From positions 434,001-498,000 of the forward strand of contig NZ_CABVQK010000002.1 in NCBI RefSeq assembly GCF_902499335.1: a stretch of DNA of 64,000 bases. Direction: 5' to 3'. A program made the position numbers and the translations under genes. Shown here one piece after another: positions 1 to 8,453 of the stretch (positions are counted from its first letter, which is position 1; every line of letters starts with the position of its first letter). The DNA is from Burkholderia lata. GTDB taxonomy: Bacteria; Pseudomonadota; Gammaproteobacteria; Burkholderiales; Burkholderiaceae. Below the pieces are notes generated by a model. It was not told the DNA's origin, ran no database searches, and saw nothing but the letters and a program-made list of their open reading frames with translations.

Positions 1-50
1 ATGACGGCCGGACCACGAGTGCCCGCGATGCGTGCAACCGAATGCACCCC

Positions 51-70
51 ACTTGGATCTGCAACCAGCT
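51..70. promoter_or_regulatory. Weak lux-box-like inverted repeat upstream of the first operon
   Basis: ACTTGGATCTGCAACCAGCT has the lux-box layout of two five-base arms around ten bases (consensus arms ACCTG and CAGGT), with about two arm mismatches. It lies 137 bases before the acyl-CoA dehydrogenase start, in an operon that converges on a LuxR-type gene. No clear -10 element follows, and the spacing rule alone is permissive, so this is a lead only. The rest of the first 206 bases is CT-rich with no convincing gene; TGA at 2-4 may end an upstream gene. Confidence 0.2.
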
Positions 71-206
71 CACTCACCCCCGCTACACCACCCCACCCGG
101 CAACTACCACTACTGCCAGTACCTCCCCCGTCCTTGCCCCCGTACTCTTGTCGGCATCGCTGGCGCGCCGTCCGAGGCCGCGCCGCTTCGACCGGAGACA
201 CGACAG

Positions 207-1346
207 ATGCCATTTGACTGGACGCAGGAACAGCATGCGACGCTCGCGCGCTTTCGCGACATCGGCACGGAGATCGCCGCCGCGGAGCGCGACACCCGCG
301 CGCCTGGCGGATTCGATGCAGCCGGCTGGACCCGGCTTGGTCAGGAAGGACTGTGGGACATGATCGTGCCGGAGACGTACGGCGGCGACGGTCACGGCTG
401 GTGGCACTTTTCCGCGGCGCTCGAAGGGCTCGCATCGTCGATTCGCCGCCCGGCGCTGCTGCTGTCGGTAATCGCGCAGGCCGGGATGGTGCGCGCGCTC
501 GAACGCTACGGTACGGCAACCCAGCAGGACTGCTATTTCGGCGCGATCCTGCGCGGCGAACTGAGCGCGACGGCGATCGCCGAACCGGGCACCGGCACCG
601 ACGTGCGCAGCATTGCGACGAAGCTGGTCGAGCACGGCGACGGCTACCGGCTGACCGGCAGCAAATTCAACATCGCGCACGCGCCGCTCGCGCGCTTCAT
701 CCTCGTCGTCACGCGCATCGAGACGCTTGGCCGGCGCAATACCGCGCTCGTGATCGTCGATCGCGACCAGCCGGGCATGACCGTCGCCGAACCCGACCGC
801 AAGCTCGGCCTCGACGACCTGCCCACCGGCGCGCTGCACTTCGACGACTGTCCGATCACGCGCGGCCAGTTGCTGGGCGAACCGGGCGCCGGGCTCGGCA
901 ACCTGATCGACATCATTTCGCTCGGCCGCCTCTACTACGGCCTCGTCGCCGCGCAGGTGACGGCGCCGTATCTGCGCGACGCGATCGGCTATTGCCGCGA
1001 GCGCCGCAGCTTCGACAGCACGATCGACGCGCACCAGTACGTGCAAGGCCGTCTCGTCGACCTGCAGATCGGCATCGAGCGCGGCACGTGGCTCGCGCGC
1101 GGCGCGCTCGCGCAGTTGCTGACGGACCACCCGCAAGCGCTGATGACCTGCTCGATCGCGAAGCTGGTCGGCGCGCAGGATCTCGTCGACGGCGCGCTCG
1201 GCCTCGTGCGGCTGTACGGCAGCCTCGGCTACCAGGCCGGGCCGGTGGCCGCATTCGCGTCGGACGCATTGGGCTTCATGAGCGTCGGCGGTACCGAGGA
1301 AATGCATCGCAAGAACATCTTCAACCAGATGATGCGCGCCGGCTGA
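207..1346 (+). CDS. Acyl-CoA dehydrogenase family protein
   Basis: Flavin-dependent acyl-CoA dehydrogenase of 379 residues, the usual family length, predicted to introduce an alpha,beta double bond in a CoA or carrier-protein thioester in the cytosol. The substrate-binding signature appears as AIAEPGTGTD, the beta domain follows (GYRLTGSKFNIAHA), and the C-terminal helical domain ends in the family's GGTEEMHRKNIF segment. The ATG starting MPFDWTQEQ was chosen because the in-frame extension back to position 42 has none of the family's sequence. It leads a tight (+) operon with a CitE-like lyase and several amine- or thiol-active enzymes, which suggests a role in making or breaking down a specialised acyl compound rather than bulk beta-oxidation. 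The substrate cannot be read from the sequence. Confidence 0.85.
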   Translation: MPFDWTQEQHATLARFRDIGTEIAAAERDTRAPGGFDAAGWTRLGQEGLWDMIVPETYGGDGHGWWHFSAALEGLASSIRRPALLLSVIAQAGMVRALERYGTATQQDCYFGAILRGELSATAIAEPGTGTDVRSIATKLVEHGDGYRLTGSKFNIAHAPLARFILVVTRIETLGRRNTALVIVDRDQPGMTVAEPDRKLGLDDLPTGALHFDDCPITRGQLLGEPGAGLGNLIDIISLGRLYYGLVAAQVTAPYLRDAIGYCRERRSFDSTIDAHQYVQGRLVDLQIGIERGTWLARGALAQLLTDHPQALMTCSIAKLVGAQDLVDGALGLVRLYGSLGYQAGPVAAFASDALGFMSVGGTEEMHRKNIFNQMMRAG

Positions 1347-1395
1347 ACACCCGCGCCATCGATACGCGTACCACGCGCTCTACAGGAATCCACGC

Positions 1396-2298
1396 ATGAC
1401 AACGACCCACCGACGCCCTTCCCGCCTGCGCCGCTCCTGGCTGTTCCTCGCCGGCGCCGATCACGATGCGCTCGTCGCCGGCGCCGCGAGCGGCGCGGAC
1501 GTATTGATCCAGGAACTCGAAACCTTTACGCCGCCCGACCGTCGTCCGGCCGCGCGCGAACTCAGCGAGCGCGTGCTCGCGGGCTGGCGCGATGCCGGCA
1601 TCCTCGCATCCGTACGCGTGAACCCGCTCGATGCGGGCGGCATCGACGACCTGCGGGCCGCGATGCGCGGCCGGCCGGACATCGTGATGATGTCGTACGT
1701 CGCGACGCCCGAGCAGGTCGTCGCGCTCGACGAAGCCGTCACGCGTTTCGAGCGCGAATACGATATCGCGCCCGGCTCGACCGAACTGGTGCCGAACATC
1801 GAGACGACGCTCGGGCTCGTGAACACGATGGCGATCGCGCGTTCGAGCCCGCGCGTGTCGGCCGTACTGGTCGCGACCGAGGACATGGTGGCCGACATGG
1901 GGGCCGAGCGCACCCGCGCGGGCCGCGAACTCGACTATGTGCGCTCGCGCTTTCGCGTGGAATGCGCGGCGGTCGGCGTCACCGCGATCGACTGCCCGTA
2001 CAGCTATGCCGACAACGAAGGCGCGGAGCTCGACATGCGCGTGTCGCGCGGCCTGGGATACCAGGCCAAGGCGATCGTCAACAGGCAGTTCGTGCCGGTC
2101 GTCAATCGCGTGCTGACGCCGACGGCCGACGAAGTCACCCTCGCCCGCCGCGTGATCGACGCGTTCGACACCGCACGGCGCGAATCCGGCGGCCGCCGAG
2201 TGGCCGCGGCCGTCGTCGACGGTTTCCTCGCGGAAGTCCCCGACTATCTCGCCGCGCATCGGCTGATCGCCCGCGCGACGCAATTCGGCATCGCCTGA
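1396..2298 (+). CDS. CitE/HpcH-like CoA ester lyase
   Basis: TIM-barrel lyase of the HpcH/HpaI/CitE superfamily, 300 residues, which normally cleaves or condenses malyl-, citramalyl- or citryl-type CoA esters with Mg2+. The N-terminal strand RSWLFLAGAD, the arginine in RVNP, the glutamate in VPNIETTLGL and the acidic VATEDMVADMG motif are all visible. The usual DLED metal/substrate motif after the second strand reads ELET here (residues 40-43), so the active site is atypical. The gene starts 49 bases after the dehydrogenase and is followed after 8 bases by a flavin oxidase gene, which implies co-transcription. The family is secure. The reaction is not, because the two substituted acidic positions may change metal binding or the substrate. 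Confidence 0.85.
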   Translation: MTTTHRRPSRLRRSWLFLAGADHDALVAGAASGADVLIQELETFTPPDRRPAARELSERVLAGWRDAGILASVRVNPLDAGGIDDLRAAMRGRPDIVMMSYVATPEQVVALDEAVTRFEREYDIAPGSTELVPNIETTLGLVNTMAIARSSPRVSAVLVATEDMVADMGAERTRAGRELDYVRSRFRVECAAVGVTAIDCPYSYADNEGAELDMRVSRGLGYQAKAIVNRQFVPVVNRVLTPTADEVTLARRVIDAFDTARRESGGRRVAAAVVDGFLAEVPDYLAAHRLIARATQFGIA

Positions 2299-2306
2299 GG
2301 CCAGTC

Positions 2307-2960
2307 ATGGATACGATCGCAACGCGCCTGAAGGCGTTGAAAACCCTCGCGCATGCGGCGCCGCACGTTCCGGCCGAGAATTGGCCCGACACGCCGCAAG
2401 CGCAATTCGAACGCTGGCTCGACGAGGCCGTTACCGCGGGCGCCGTCGAACCGCAGGTGATGACGCTGTCGACGGTCCGCCCTGACGGCCGGCCCGATGC
2501 GCGCTCCGTCGTACTGCTGAACGTCGACGCGCGCGGCTGGCATTTCGCGGGGAGCACGCGCAGCCCCAAGGGGCGCCAGATCGAAAACCGGCCGTTCGCC
2601 GCGCTGACGTTCTATTGGCCGGCGATCGCGAGCCAGGTCCGCCTGAGCGGCCCGGTCGAGCGGCTGCCGGCCGCCGAAGGCCGCGCGGATTTCGCGGGCC
2701 GCCCCGAGCGTTCGCGCGCAAGCATCCTCGCCGGCCGGCAAAGCGAACGGCTCGACGATCCCGCCGACCTGACGCGCGCGATCGACGTGCAGCTCGAGCG
2801 GCTGGCTGCCGATCCGGCGCTCGTATCGGACGACTGGCACCTGTACACGCTCGCGCCGGACGAAGCCGAATTCTGGCGCGCCGACAGCGCGCGCCGCTTC
2901 GCGCGGCAGGCGTACCGTCGTGACGGTCAGCGCTGGGAACGGTGCGCGCTATGGCCTTGA
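2307..2960 (+). CDS. Pyridoxamine 5'-phosphate oxidase family protein
   Basis: FMN-binding split-barrel protein of 217 residues, close to the size of PdxH enzymes, which oxidise pyridoxine or pyridoxamine phosphate to PLP. The N-terminal core PQVMTLSTVRPDGRPDARSV and the following VLLNVDARGWHFAGSTRSPKG are the typical FMN-phosphate segment, and the C-terminal RRDGQRWERCALWP matches the PdxH dimerisation tail. Placement in an operon with a PLP enzyme suggests either dedicated cofactor supply or oxidation of a pathway amine. The ATG at MDTIATRLK follows the lyase stop by 8 bases. The last 10 bases overlap the next gene, indicating translational coupling. A housekeeping pdxH probably exists elsewhere, so I treat this as a pathway paralogue. 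Confidence 0.8.
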   Translation: MDTIATRLKALKTLAHAAPHVPAENWPDTPQAQFERWLDEAVTAGAVEPQVMTLSTVRPDGRPDARSVVLLNVDARGWHFAGSTRSPKGRQIENRPFAALTFYWPAIASQVRLSGPVERLPAAEGRADFAGRPERSRASILAGRQSERLDDPADLTRAIDVQLERLAADPALVSDDWHLYTLAPDEAEFWRADSARRFARQAYRRDGQRWERCALWP

Positions 2961-4204
2961 AGTCCGCCGCACACCCGTCGCAGCCGGGCGGCACCCTGCA
3001 TGAGCGAATCAACGGCCAACTGCACGACGACACGCGGCTCATGCACGCGGGCCGCGACAGCGCGGCCTGGCACGGCTTCGTCAATCCGCCCGTCTATCAC
3101 GCGTCGACCGTGCTCAGCCCGACGGTGTCCGATCTGCTGAACCGCACGCAGCCGTATATCTACGGCCGCCGCGGCACACCGACGACCGACGCGCTCGAGC
3201 GCGCGGTGACGAGCCTCGAAGGCGGCGCCGGTGCAGTGCTGTGCCCGTCGGGTTTGTCCGCGTGCACGCTTGCGCTGCTGTCGTGCCTGAAGCCTGGCGA
3301 TCACCTGCTGATGACCGCGTCGGTCTACGGCCCGGTGCGTCATGCGTGCGAAGGCGTGCTCGCACGGCTCGGCGTCGAGACGACCTGGTACGACGGCAGC
3401 ACGCCCGTCGCGGCCGCATTCCGTGCGAACACGCGCGCGCTGTACATCGAAGTGCCGGGTTCCTACACGTTCGACATGCACGATATCCCCGCGCTCGTCC
3501 GGCTTGCGCAGGCGCACGGCGCGCTGGTCATCGCGGACAACAGCTGGGCCACGCCCCTCTTCTTCCAGCCGCATGCATTCGGCATCGACCTGTCGATCCA
3601 GGCCGGCACCAAGTATCTGGTCGGGCATTCCGATGCGATGCTCGGCACCGTATCGGCCAGTGAACGCGCGTGGCCCGCGTTGAAGCAACTGCATGGCGAT
3701 CTCGGACTGTGCGCAGGCCCCGACGACGTCTATCTCGCGCTGCGCGGGTTACGCACGCTCGGCGTGCGGCTGCGACAGCACCAGCGCAATGCGCTTGCGG
3801 TCGCGACCTGGCTTGAAGCGCGCCCCGAAGTGCAGCGCGTGCTGTATCCGGCCCTGCCCGGCGACGACGGACATGCACTGTGGCGCCGCGATTTCCGTGG
3901 CGCGTCGGGGTTGTTCTCGGTCGTGCTGCAGCCTGCATCGCCGCAAGCGGTTGAAGCATTTCTCGACCACCTCGGGCTGTTCGGGCTCGGCTATTCGTGG
4001 GGCGGCTACGAGAGCCTCGCGTTGCCGTTCGAACTGGACGCACACGGCCTCGCGGCACGCTGGCCGGCCGACAGCCGCGGCGTACGCCTGCATATCGGCC
4101 TCGAGGACCCGGACGACCTGATCGCCGATCTTGCGGCCGGTCTCGATCGCTATGCGGCGTGCGCGCGGCAGGCCACCGCTTGCGAGGATGCCGCGCGATG
4201 CTGA
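2951..4204 (+). CDS. Cystathionine beta-lyase-like PLP-dependent enzyme
   Basis: Cys/Met metabolism (gamma-family) PLP enzyme of 417 residues. Visible family motifs are the substrate loop YGRRGTPTTDALE, the cofactor-binding PSGLSACTLAL, the aspartate in VIADNSWATP that pairs with the pyridine nitrogen, and the Schiff-base lysine in QAGTKYLVGHSD. The family cleaves or exchanges at the beta or gamma carbon of sulfur amino acids. The ATG at MALKSAAHP is preferred because GGAA lies about 11 bases upstream; a GTG nine bases earlier is possible. The start overlaps the preceding gene by 10 bases and the stop overlaps the GST gene by 7 bases. With GST and amidotransferase neighbours, C-S bond chemistry on a pathway intermediate is a reasonable inference; plain methionine biosynthesis is the alternative. 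Confidence 0.85.
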   Translation: MALKSAAHPSQPGGTLHERINGQLHDDTRLMHAGRDSAAWHGFVNPPVYHASTVLSPTVSDLLNRTQPYIYGRRGTPTTDALERAVTSLEGGAGAVLCPSGLSACTLALLSCLKPGDHLLMTASVYGPVRHACEGVLARLGVETTWYDGSTPVAAAFRANTRALYIEVPGSYTFDMHDIPALVRLAQAHGALVIADNSWATPLFFQPHAFGIDLSIQAGTKYLVGHSDAMLGTVSASERAWPALKQLHGDLGLCAGPDDVYLALRGLRTLGVRLRQHQRNALAVATWLEARPEVQRVLYPALPGDDGHALWRRDFRGASGLFSVVLQPASPQAVEAFLDHLGLFGLGYSWGGYESLALPFELDAHGLAARWPADSRGVRLHIGLEDPDDLIADLAAGLDRYAACARQATACEDAARC

Positions 4205-4842
4205 CCGTCTGGGGCCGCCGCACGTCGTTCAACGTGCAGAAGGTGTTGTGGCTGATCGGCGAGCTGGGCGTGCCGTACCGGCACATCGCGGCCGGCGGCG
4301 AACACGGCTCGCTGCAGACGCCCGCGTTCGCGGCGCTGAATCCGACGTGCCGGATTCCGGTGATCGACTGGGATGGCGACGTCGTGTGGGAATCGCACAC
4401 GATCCTGCGCTATCTCGCGGCGCGCGTGCCGAACAATCCATTCTGGTGCCGCGACGTGTTCGCCCGTTCGCGCGCGGAGCGCTGGATGGACTGGTCGCAG
4501 ACCGCGCTCGAACCCGACGTGATGACCGGGCTGTTCTGGGCGCTCGTGCGAACGCCGCCCGAGCGGCGCGACGACGCGCTCGTGCGCGACAAGGCCGCAC
4601 GCAGCGCGACGCATTTCCAGTTGCTCGACCGGCTGCTGTCGGCCCAGCCTTTCCTTGGCGGTGCGACGCCCGGCCTGGCCGACATTCCGGCCGGCGCGAC
4701 GCTGTTCCGCTATTTCTCGCTCGACGTCGAGCGGCCGCCGTTGCCGCACGTCGAGGCCTGGTACGCACGCCTGTGCCGACGGCCCGCCTATCGCGAACAG
4801 GTGATGGTGTCGTTCGACGCATTGCGCGGCCAGCCGGGCTGA
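4198..4842 (+). CDS. Glutathione S-transferase family protein
   Basis: Cytosolic GST of 214 residues with an N-terminal thioredoxin-like domain (MLTVWGRRTSFNVQKVLWLI) and an all-helical C-terminal domain. The glutathione-binding cis-proline and SNAIL-type segments read NPTCRIPVI and WESHTILRYLA. The serine at TSF sits where the catalytic Ser of theta/beta-like bacterial GSTs is found. Its ATG overlaps the end of the PLP lyase gene by 7 bases, so translation is coupled. In this operon it could add glutathione to, or remove it from, an electrophilic intermediate made by the acyl-CoA dehydrogenase, but no sequence feature fixes the substrate. Confidence 0.87.
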   Translation: MLTVWGRRTSFNVQKVLWLIGELGVPYRHIAAGGEHGSLQTPAFAALNPTCRIPVIDWDGDVVWESHTILRYLAARVPNNPFWCRDVFARSRAERWMDWSQTALEPDVMTGLFWALVRTPPERRDDALVRDKAARSATHFQLLDRLLSAQPFLGGATPGLADIPAGATLFRYFSLDVERPPLPHVEAWYARLCRRPAYREQVMVSFDALRGQPG

Positions 4843-4897
4843 CTGCCTGCGTGACGACTGTCACGGCCTCACGAACTCACGACCCTTTCAACACGAC

Positions 4898-5680
4898 ATG
4901 ACGCACTCCGCCCTTCGTCCTATCCTGATCGTCCTGCATCGCGAGCAGTCGAGCCCTGGCCGGATCGGCCGGCTGCTGGCCGCCCGCGGCCATCCGCTCG
5001 ACATTCGCCGTCCGCCGCTCGGCGATCCGCTGCCGGCGACGCTGGCCGACCATGCGGGCGCCGTGGTGTTCGGCGGTCCGATGAGCGCGAACGACGGCGA
5101 TCGCTGGATTCAGGACGAGATCGACTGGATCGGCGTGCCGCTGCGCGAAGCCGCGCCCTTTCTCGGTGTCTGCCTCGGCGCGCAGATGATGATCCGCCAC
5201 CTGGGCGGCCGCGTGAGCGCGCATTGTGACGGGCGCGCGGAAATCGGCTATTGGCCGATCGCCGCGACACCCGCCGGCCGGCGGCTCGGATCATGGCCGT
5301 CGCACGTCTACCAGTGGCATCGCGAGGGCTTCGAGCGCGTCGCCGGGCTCGAGATCCTCGCGACCGGCGAGCATTTCGAGAACCAGGCCGTCCGCTACGG
5401 GCCGCGCGCATATGGCGTCCAGTTCCATCCGGAAGTGAGCTATCCGATGATGCGGCGCTGGAGTACGGCCGCCGCGCACAAGCTGTCGGCGCCCGGTGCG
5501 CAGGATCTCGCGACGCAGGCACGTGAAGGCCGGCGGCACGACCGCGCGACGGCCGCGTGGCTCAGCGCGTTTCTCGACCGCTGGCTCGACGATGCACCCG
5601 CATCAGGTCGGCACCGTCACGTCGGAGATGCTGATCAGCCCCCACTCGACCGCACGCAGCACGGCTTCATGCCGACGTGA
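4898..5680 (+). CDS. Class I glutamine amidotransferase-like protein
   Basis: Triad-type amidotransferase of 260 residues related to GuaA N-terminal and gamma-glutamyl hydrolase-like proteins. The nucleophile elbow is GVCLGAQ and the His-Glu pair is in QFHPE, so the Cys-His-Glu triad is intact. Stand-alone proteins of this type hydrolyse glutamine or gamma-glutamyl bonds; after a GST gene, removal of the glutamyl group from a glutathione adduct is an attractive inference. It is the last gene of the operon. The final 78 bases, coding for a low-complexity tail after FLDRWLDD, overlap the 3' end of the convergent luxR-type gene, so the two transcripts are antisense there. Confidence 0.82.
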   Translation: MTHSALRPILIVLHREQSSPGRIGRLLAARGHPLDIRRPPLGDPLPATLADHAGAVVFGGPMSANDGDRWIQDEIDWIGVPLREAAPFLGVCLGAQMMIRHLGGRVSAHCDGRAEIGYWPIAATPAGRRLGSWPSHVYQWHREGFERVAGLEILATGEHFENQAVRYGPRAYGVQFHPEVSYPMMRRWSTAAAHKLSAPGAQDLATQAREGRRHDRATAAWLSAFLDRWLDDAPASGRHRHVGDADQPPLDRTQHGFMPT

Positions 5681-6346
5681 CACGTTGAACTTGCGGCGGA
5701 TGTTCATGAAGTGGAAATTGATGCACGACTCGGTCACGTTCAGGATGTGGCCGATTTCCCACGAGGTCTTGCCGGCCGCGTGCCAGCGCAGGCATTCGAC
5801 TTCCCGCCGGCTGAGCCGCGGCACGCTGTCGGGCGGTGCATGGCAGCGCGTGCCGGCGATCGCTTCGCACGCGACGTCGCGCAGCAGCGTCAGCGCCGCG
5901 AGGTGGCGGTCGCAGTGCTCGCGCGTGGCGGCAAGCTCGTCCGTGCTCGCACACAACAGCATGCCGACTTCCCCCTTCGCGCCGCGCACGGGCAGCACGA
6001 CGCCGCTGCGCATGCCGTACGCGGCCGCCGCTTCGTAACACGGGCGCTGCTCCGGCAGCGCGAACAGTGCGTCGTCCCAGACGAGCGGCAGTGCCGAACG
6101 GAAGCAATGCCGCAGCATCGGGTCGACGCGGTCGAACTGGCGCTGCCGGTACAGCGCCGTCCAGCCGGGCACGCCGCTGCTCCACTTGCGTGCGAGATCG
6201 AACGACGCGCCGGTAAACGGCAACACGATCAGCACGACCTTGTCGAACCCCATTCCGGCGGCTGCGTCGGTCATTCTCTGCCATGACGCGTCCGTGTCGC
6301 CGGGTACCAACCATTTCAGACAATCCAGTCCATTCATACAAGCCAC
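5603..6346 (-). CDS. LuxR-family regulator with AHL-binding domain
   Basis: LuxR-type quorum-sensing regulator of 247 residues. The N-terminal autoinducer domain keeps the ligand-contact pattern of TraR/LuxR with the correct spacing: Trp62, Tyr66, Asp75, Pro76 and Trp90, and a glycine near 115. The C-terminal helix-turn-helix (LSRREVECLRWHAAGKTSWE onward) has the conserved Glu, Leu and Gly positions. No luxI-type synthase is visible in 64 kb, so it is a solo candidate within this window. It lies convergent to, and overlaps, the six-gene acyl/thiol operon, and 77 bases downstream of the efflux operon on the same strand. Control of the neighbouring operon is inferred from position only. Confidence 0.9.
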   Translation of the reverse strand: MACMNGLDCLKWLVPGDTDASWQRMTDAAAGMGFDKVVLIVLPFTGASFDLARKWSSGVPGWTALYRQRQFDRVDPMLRHCFRSALPLVWDDALFALPEQRPCYEAAAAYGMRSGVVLPVRGAKGEVGMLLCASTDELAATREHCDRHLAALTLLRDVACEAIAGTRCHAPPDSVPRLSRREVECLRWHAAGKTSWEIGHILNVTESCINFHFMNIRRKFNVSRRHEAVLRAVEWGLISISDVTVPT

Positions 6347-6423
6347 CCCGTTCGTTTAGTTGGAATCTGCATTCAGGCGGACTTGCGCAATCGGTTCGAG
6401 ACGTTGCGCGCGAACGGGCCGCG

Positions 6424-6918
6424 CTAGACCGCCTCAGCCAGACGTCGCCGGCCTGCCTGCTTCGCGTCGTCGAGCGAAGCCGTCACGTCGAACGGAATGC
6501 CGAACGCCTTTTCGATGCCGGACGCGTTCGCGATGGCCGCTTCACGTTCGGCCGGGTCCGGTTCGATCGTGATCAGCGCACGGCAGACCGCAGCGAGCGC
6601 GGCGCGGTTTTGCTTGAGCCACATGCCGCGTTCCTTGCGGTCGTCGTGCCCTTCATTGGGGCGGGCCGGCGGAAAGATCATGACAAACGGCTCGCCGTGC
6701 CGCATCAGCACATGCATGTCGTCGAGCCAGCGCTCCGCGTAGCCGGTGGATGCAATCGCGTCGTTGCGCACGACGACGAACGGAAATTCCGTGACGTCGA
6801 ACACGGCGAGCGTCGTCAGGTCGGACGGCATGGCGCCAGCGTGGTGGGTAGGCATTGGGTCAACCTCCATCGAATTGAACAGCATGGGTTGGAACGGGCC
6901 GTGCAGCGCCCGCTTCAT
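6424..6918 (-). CDS. Conserved hypothetical protein in the efflux operon
   Basis: I do not recognise a named family. The 164-residue protein has no signal peptide or membrane segment. Its middle (FPFVVVRNDAIASTGYAERW then HGEPFVMIFPPARP) alternates strands and helices in a way that recalls SpoIIAA/STAS-like folds, but this is weak. The start MKRALHGPF overlaps the stop of the EmrB-like pump in an ATGA quartet, so it is translationally coupled to the pump. That makes it the fourth gene of the efflux operon and a possible regulator or accessory factor of the transporter. A second Met at residue 12 is an alternative start. Confidence 0.7.
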   Translation of the reverse strand: MKRALHGPFQPMLFNSMEVDPMPTHHAGAMPSDLTTLAVFDVTEFPFVVVRNDAIASTGYAERWLDDMHVLMRHGEPFVMIFPPARPNEGHDDRKERGMWLKQNRAALAAVCRALITIEPDPAEREAAIANASGIEKAFGIPFDVTASLDDAKQAGRRRLAEAV

Positions 6919-8453
6919 CGTTTCGCGGCGGCACCGGGGCCGAACGGCGGACGGGCGAGCCAGACCACCGCGATCACGGCGAGATACACGCAGCCGAGCG
7001 CGAACGAAATGTCGTTGAACGAGATCTGGTACGCCTGCGCGTCGACCAGGTTGCCCAGCAGCGTCGCCGCGCGTTGCGGATCGCCGCCGCCGAGCTGCGC
7101 GACTTCGGCCCGCACGGCCGGATCGAATGCGCTCACGTGCTCGCTGAGCTGCGCGTGGTGCACGATTGCGCGCCGGTCCCACAGGAACGACGTGATCGAC
7201 ACCGCGAAGCTCGCGCCGAGCGTGCGCAGGAACGTCGACAGGCCGGAGCCGGCAGCGATCTCGTCCGGCTTCAGGTCGGACAGCAGGATGCTGTTGATCG
7301 GCATGATGAACAGCGCGAGGCCGAGACCCTGCAGCAACTGGATCAGCGCGATGTGCGTGAAGTCGATGTCGGGCACGAAACCCGCGCGCAGGAACGACGA
7401 CGTGCCGAGGATCGCGAATGCGCAGCACACGAGCACGCGCATGTTGAAGCGCGGCGCGTACTTGCCCATGAACGGCGTCATCAGCACCGGGATCACGCCC
7501 ATCGGCGCGACGGCGAGCCCGGCCCAGAACGCCGTGTAGCCGAGCGTGCGCTGCAGCCATTGCGGCACGATCACGTTGACCGCGAAGAACGCCGAATACG
7601 CGAGCACGAGCGTCAGCGTGCCGGCCGCGAAATTGCGATGCGCGAAGAGCCGCAGGTTCACGATCGGGTTCGGTTCGTTGAGCTCCCAGATCAGGAACAG
7701 CGCGATGCCGAACGCGGCGACCACCGACATCACGACGATGAACGTCGAATTGAACCAGTCGGCTTCATTGCCCTTGTCGAGCACGATCTGCAGCGCACCG
7801 ACGCCGACGATCAGCGCGGCGAGGCCGACATAGTCGACGCGCGCGGCAACCGTCGTCTCGACGCGTGCACGCATCTGGGCGAACACGCACATCGCGGCGA
7901 ACACGCCGATCGGCAGGTTGATCAGGAACGCCCAGCGCCACGAATAATGCTCGGTGACCCAGCCGCCGAACACGGGCCCCGCGATCGGTGCGACGACGGT
8001 GACCATCGCGATCATCGATAGCGCGAAGCCGCGCCGCTGCGGCGGATAGATCGACAGCATCAACGCCTGCGTGGTCGGGATCATCGGCCCCGCCACCAGG
8101 CCCTGCAGCGCGCGGAACGCGATGAGTTGCGGCAGGTTCTGCGCGAGGCCGCACAGGAGCGACGCGAACGTGAACGCGAGCGTCGCCCACACGAACAGCC
8201 GCACCTGCCCGACGCGCTTGACGAGAAACCCGGTCAGCGGCAGCGCGATCGCGTTGCTGACCGAGAACGTCGTGACGACCCACGCGCTCTGCGTCGTGCT
8301 CACGCCGAAGTTGCCGGCGATCGTCGGCAGCGACACGTTCGCGACGGTGCCGTCCAGCACCTGCATGAAGACCGCGAGCGCGAGGCCGAAGGTCGTGAGC
8401 CCGACGCTCGACGGACGAAAGCCGCTGTCGGCGGCTGCCATCGGGCCGCTCAT
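6915..8453 (-). CDS. EmrB/QacA-type (DHA2) multidrug efflux permease
   Basis: Major facilitator permease of 512 residues with about 14 hydrophobic segments, the DHA2 architecture. Motif A appears in degenerate form after helix 2 (GFLVKRVGQVRLF), and motif C in helix 5 reads VVAPIAGPVFGGWV, typical of drug:H+ antiporters. The N-terminal FMQVLDGTVANVSLPTIAG is the DHA2 motif D1, with the conserved Asp in helix 1. It is coupled by ATGA overlaps to the upstream EmrA-like gene and to the downstream hypothetical gene. With the periplasmic adaptor and outer-membrane factor it should form a tripartite pump that exports a toxic compound directly out of the cell. The substrate is unknown. Confidence 0.92.
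   Translation of the reverse strand: MSGPMAAADSGFRPSSVGLTTFGLALAVFMQVLDGTVANVSLPTIAGNFGVSTTQSAWVVTTFSVSNAIALPLTGFLVKRVGQVRLFVWATLAFTFASLLCGLAQNLPQLIAFRALQGLVAGPMIPTTQALMLSIYPPQRRGFALSMIAMVTVVAPIAGPVFGGWVTEHYSWRWAFLINLPIGVFAAMCVFAQMRARVETTVAARVDYVGLAALIVGVGALQIVLDKGNEADWFNSTFIVVMSVVAAFGIALFLIWELNEPNPIVNLRLFAHRNFAAGTLTLVLAYSAFFAVNVIVPQWLQRTLGYTAFWAGLAVAPMGVIPVLMTPFMGKYAPRFNMRVLVCCAFAILGTSSFLRAGFVPDIDFTHIALIQLLQGLGLALFIMPINSILLSDLKPDEIAAGSGLSTFLRTLGASFAVSITSFLWDRRAIVHHAQLSEHVSAFDPAVRAEVAQLGGGDPQRAATLLGNLVDAQAYQISFNDISFALGCVYLAVIAVVWLARPPFGPGAAAKR

Noticed and set aside
1..206. Coding reading of the first 206 bases, including an in-frame N-terminal extension of the acyl-CoA dehydrogenase
   Set aside because: The extension is Pro/Cys/His-rich and unlike the family's N-terminus; the family match begins at MPFDWTQEQ.
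6380..6405. Second lux-box-like element near the luxR-type start
   Set aside because: The TTG/CAG arms are separated by 11 rather than 10 bases and are not symmetrical.
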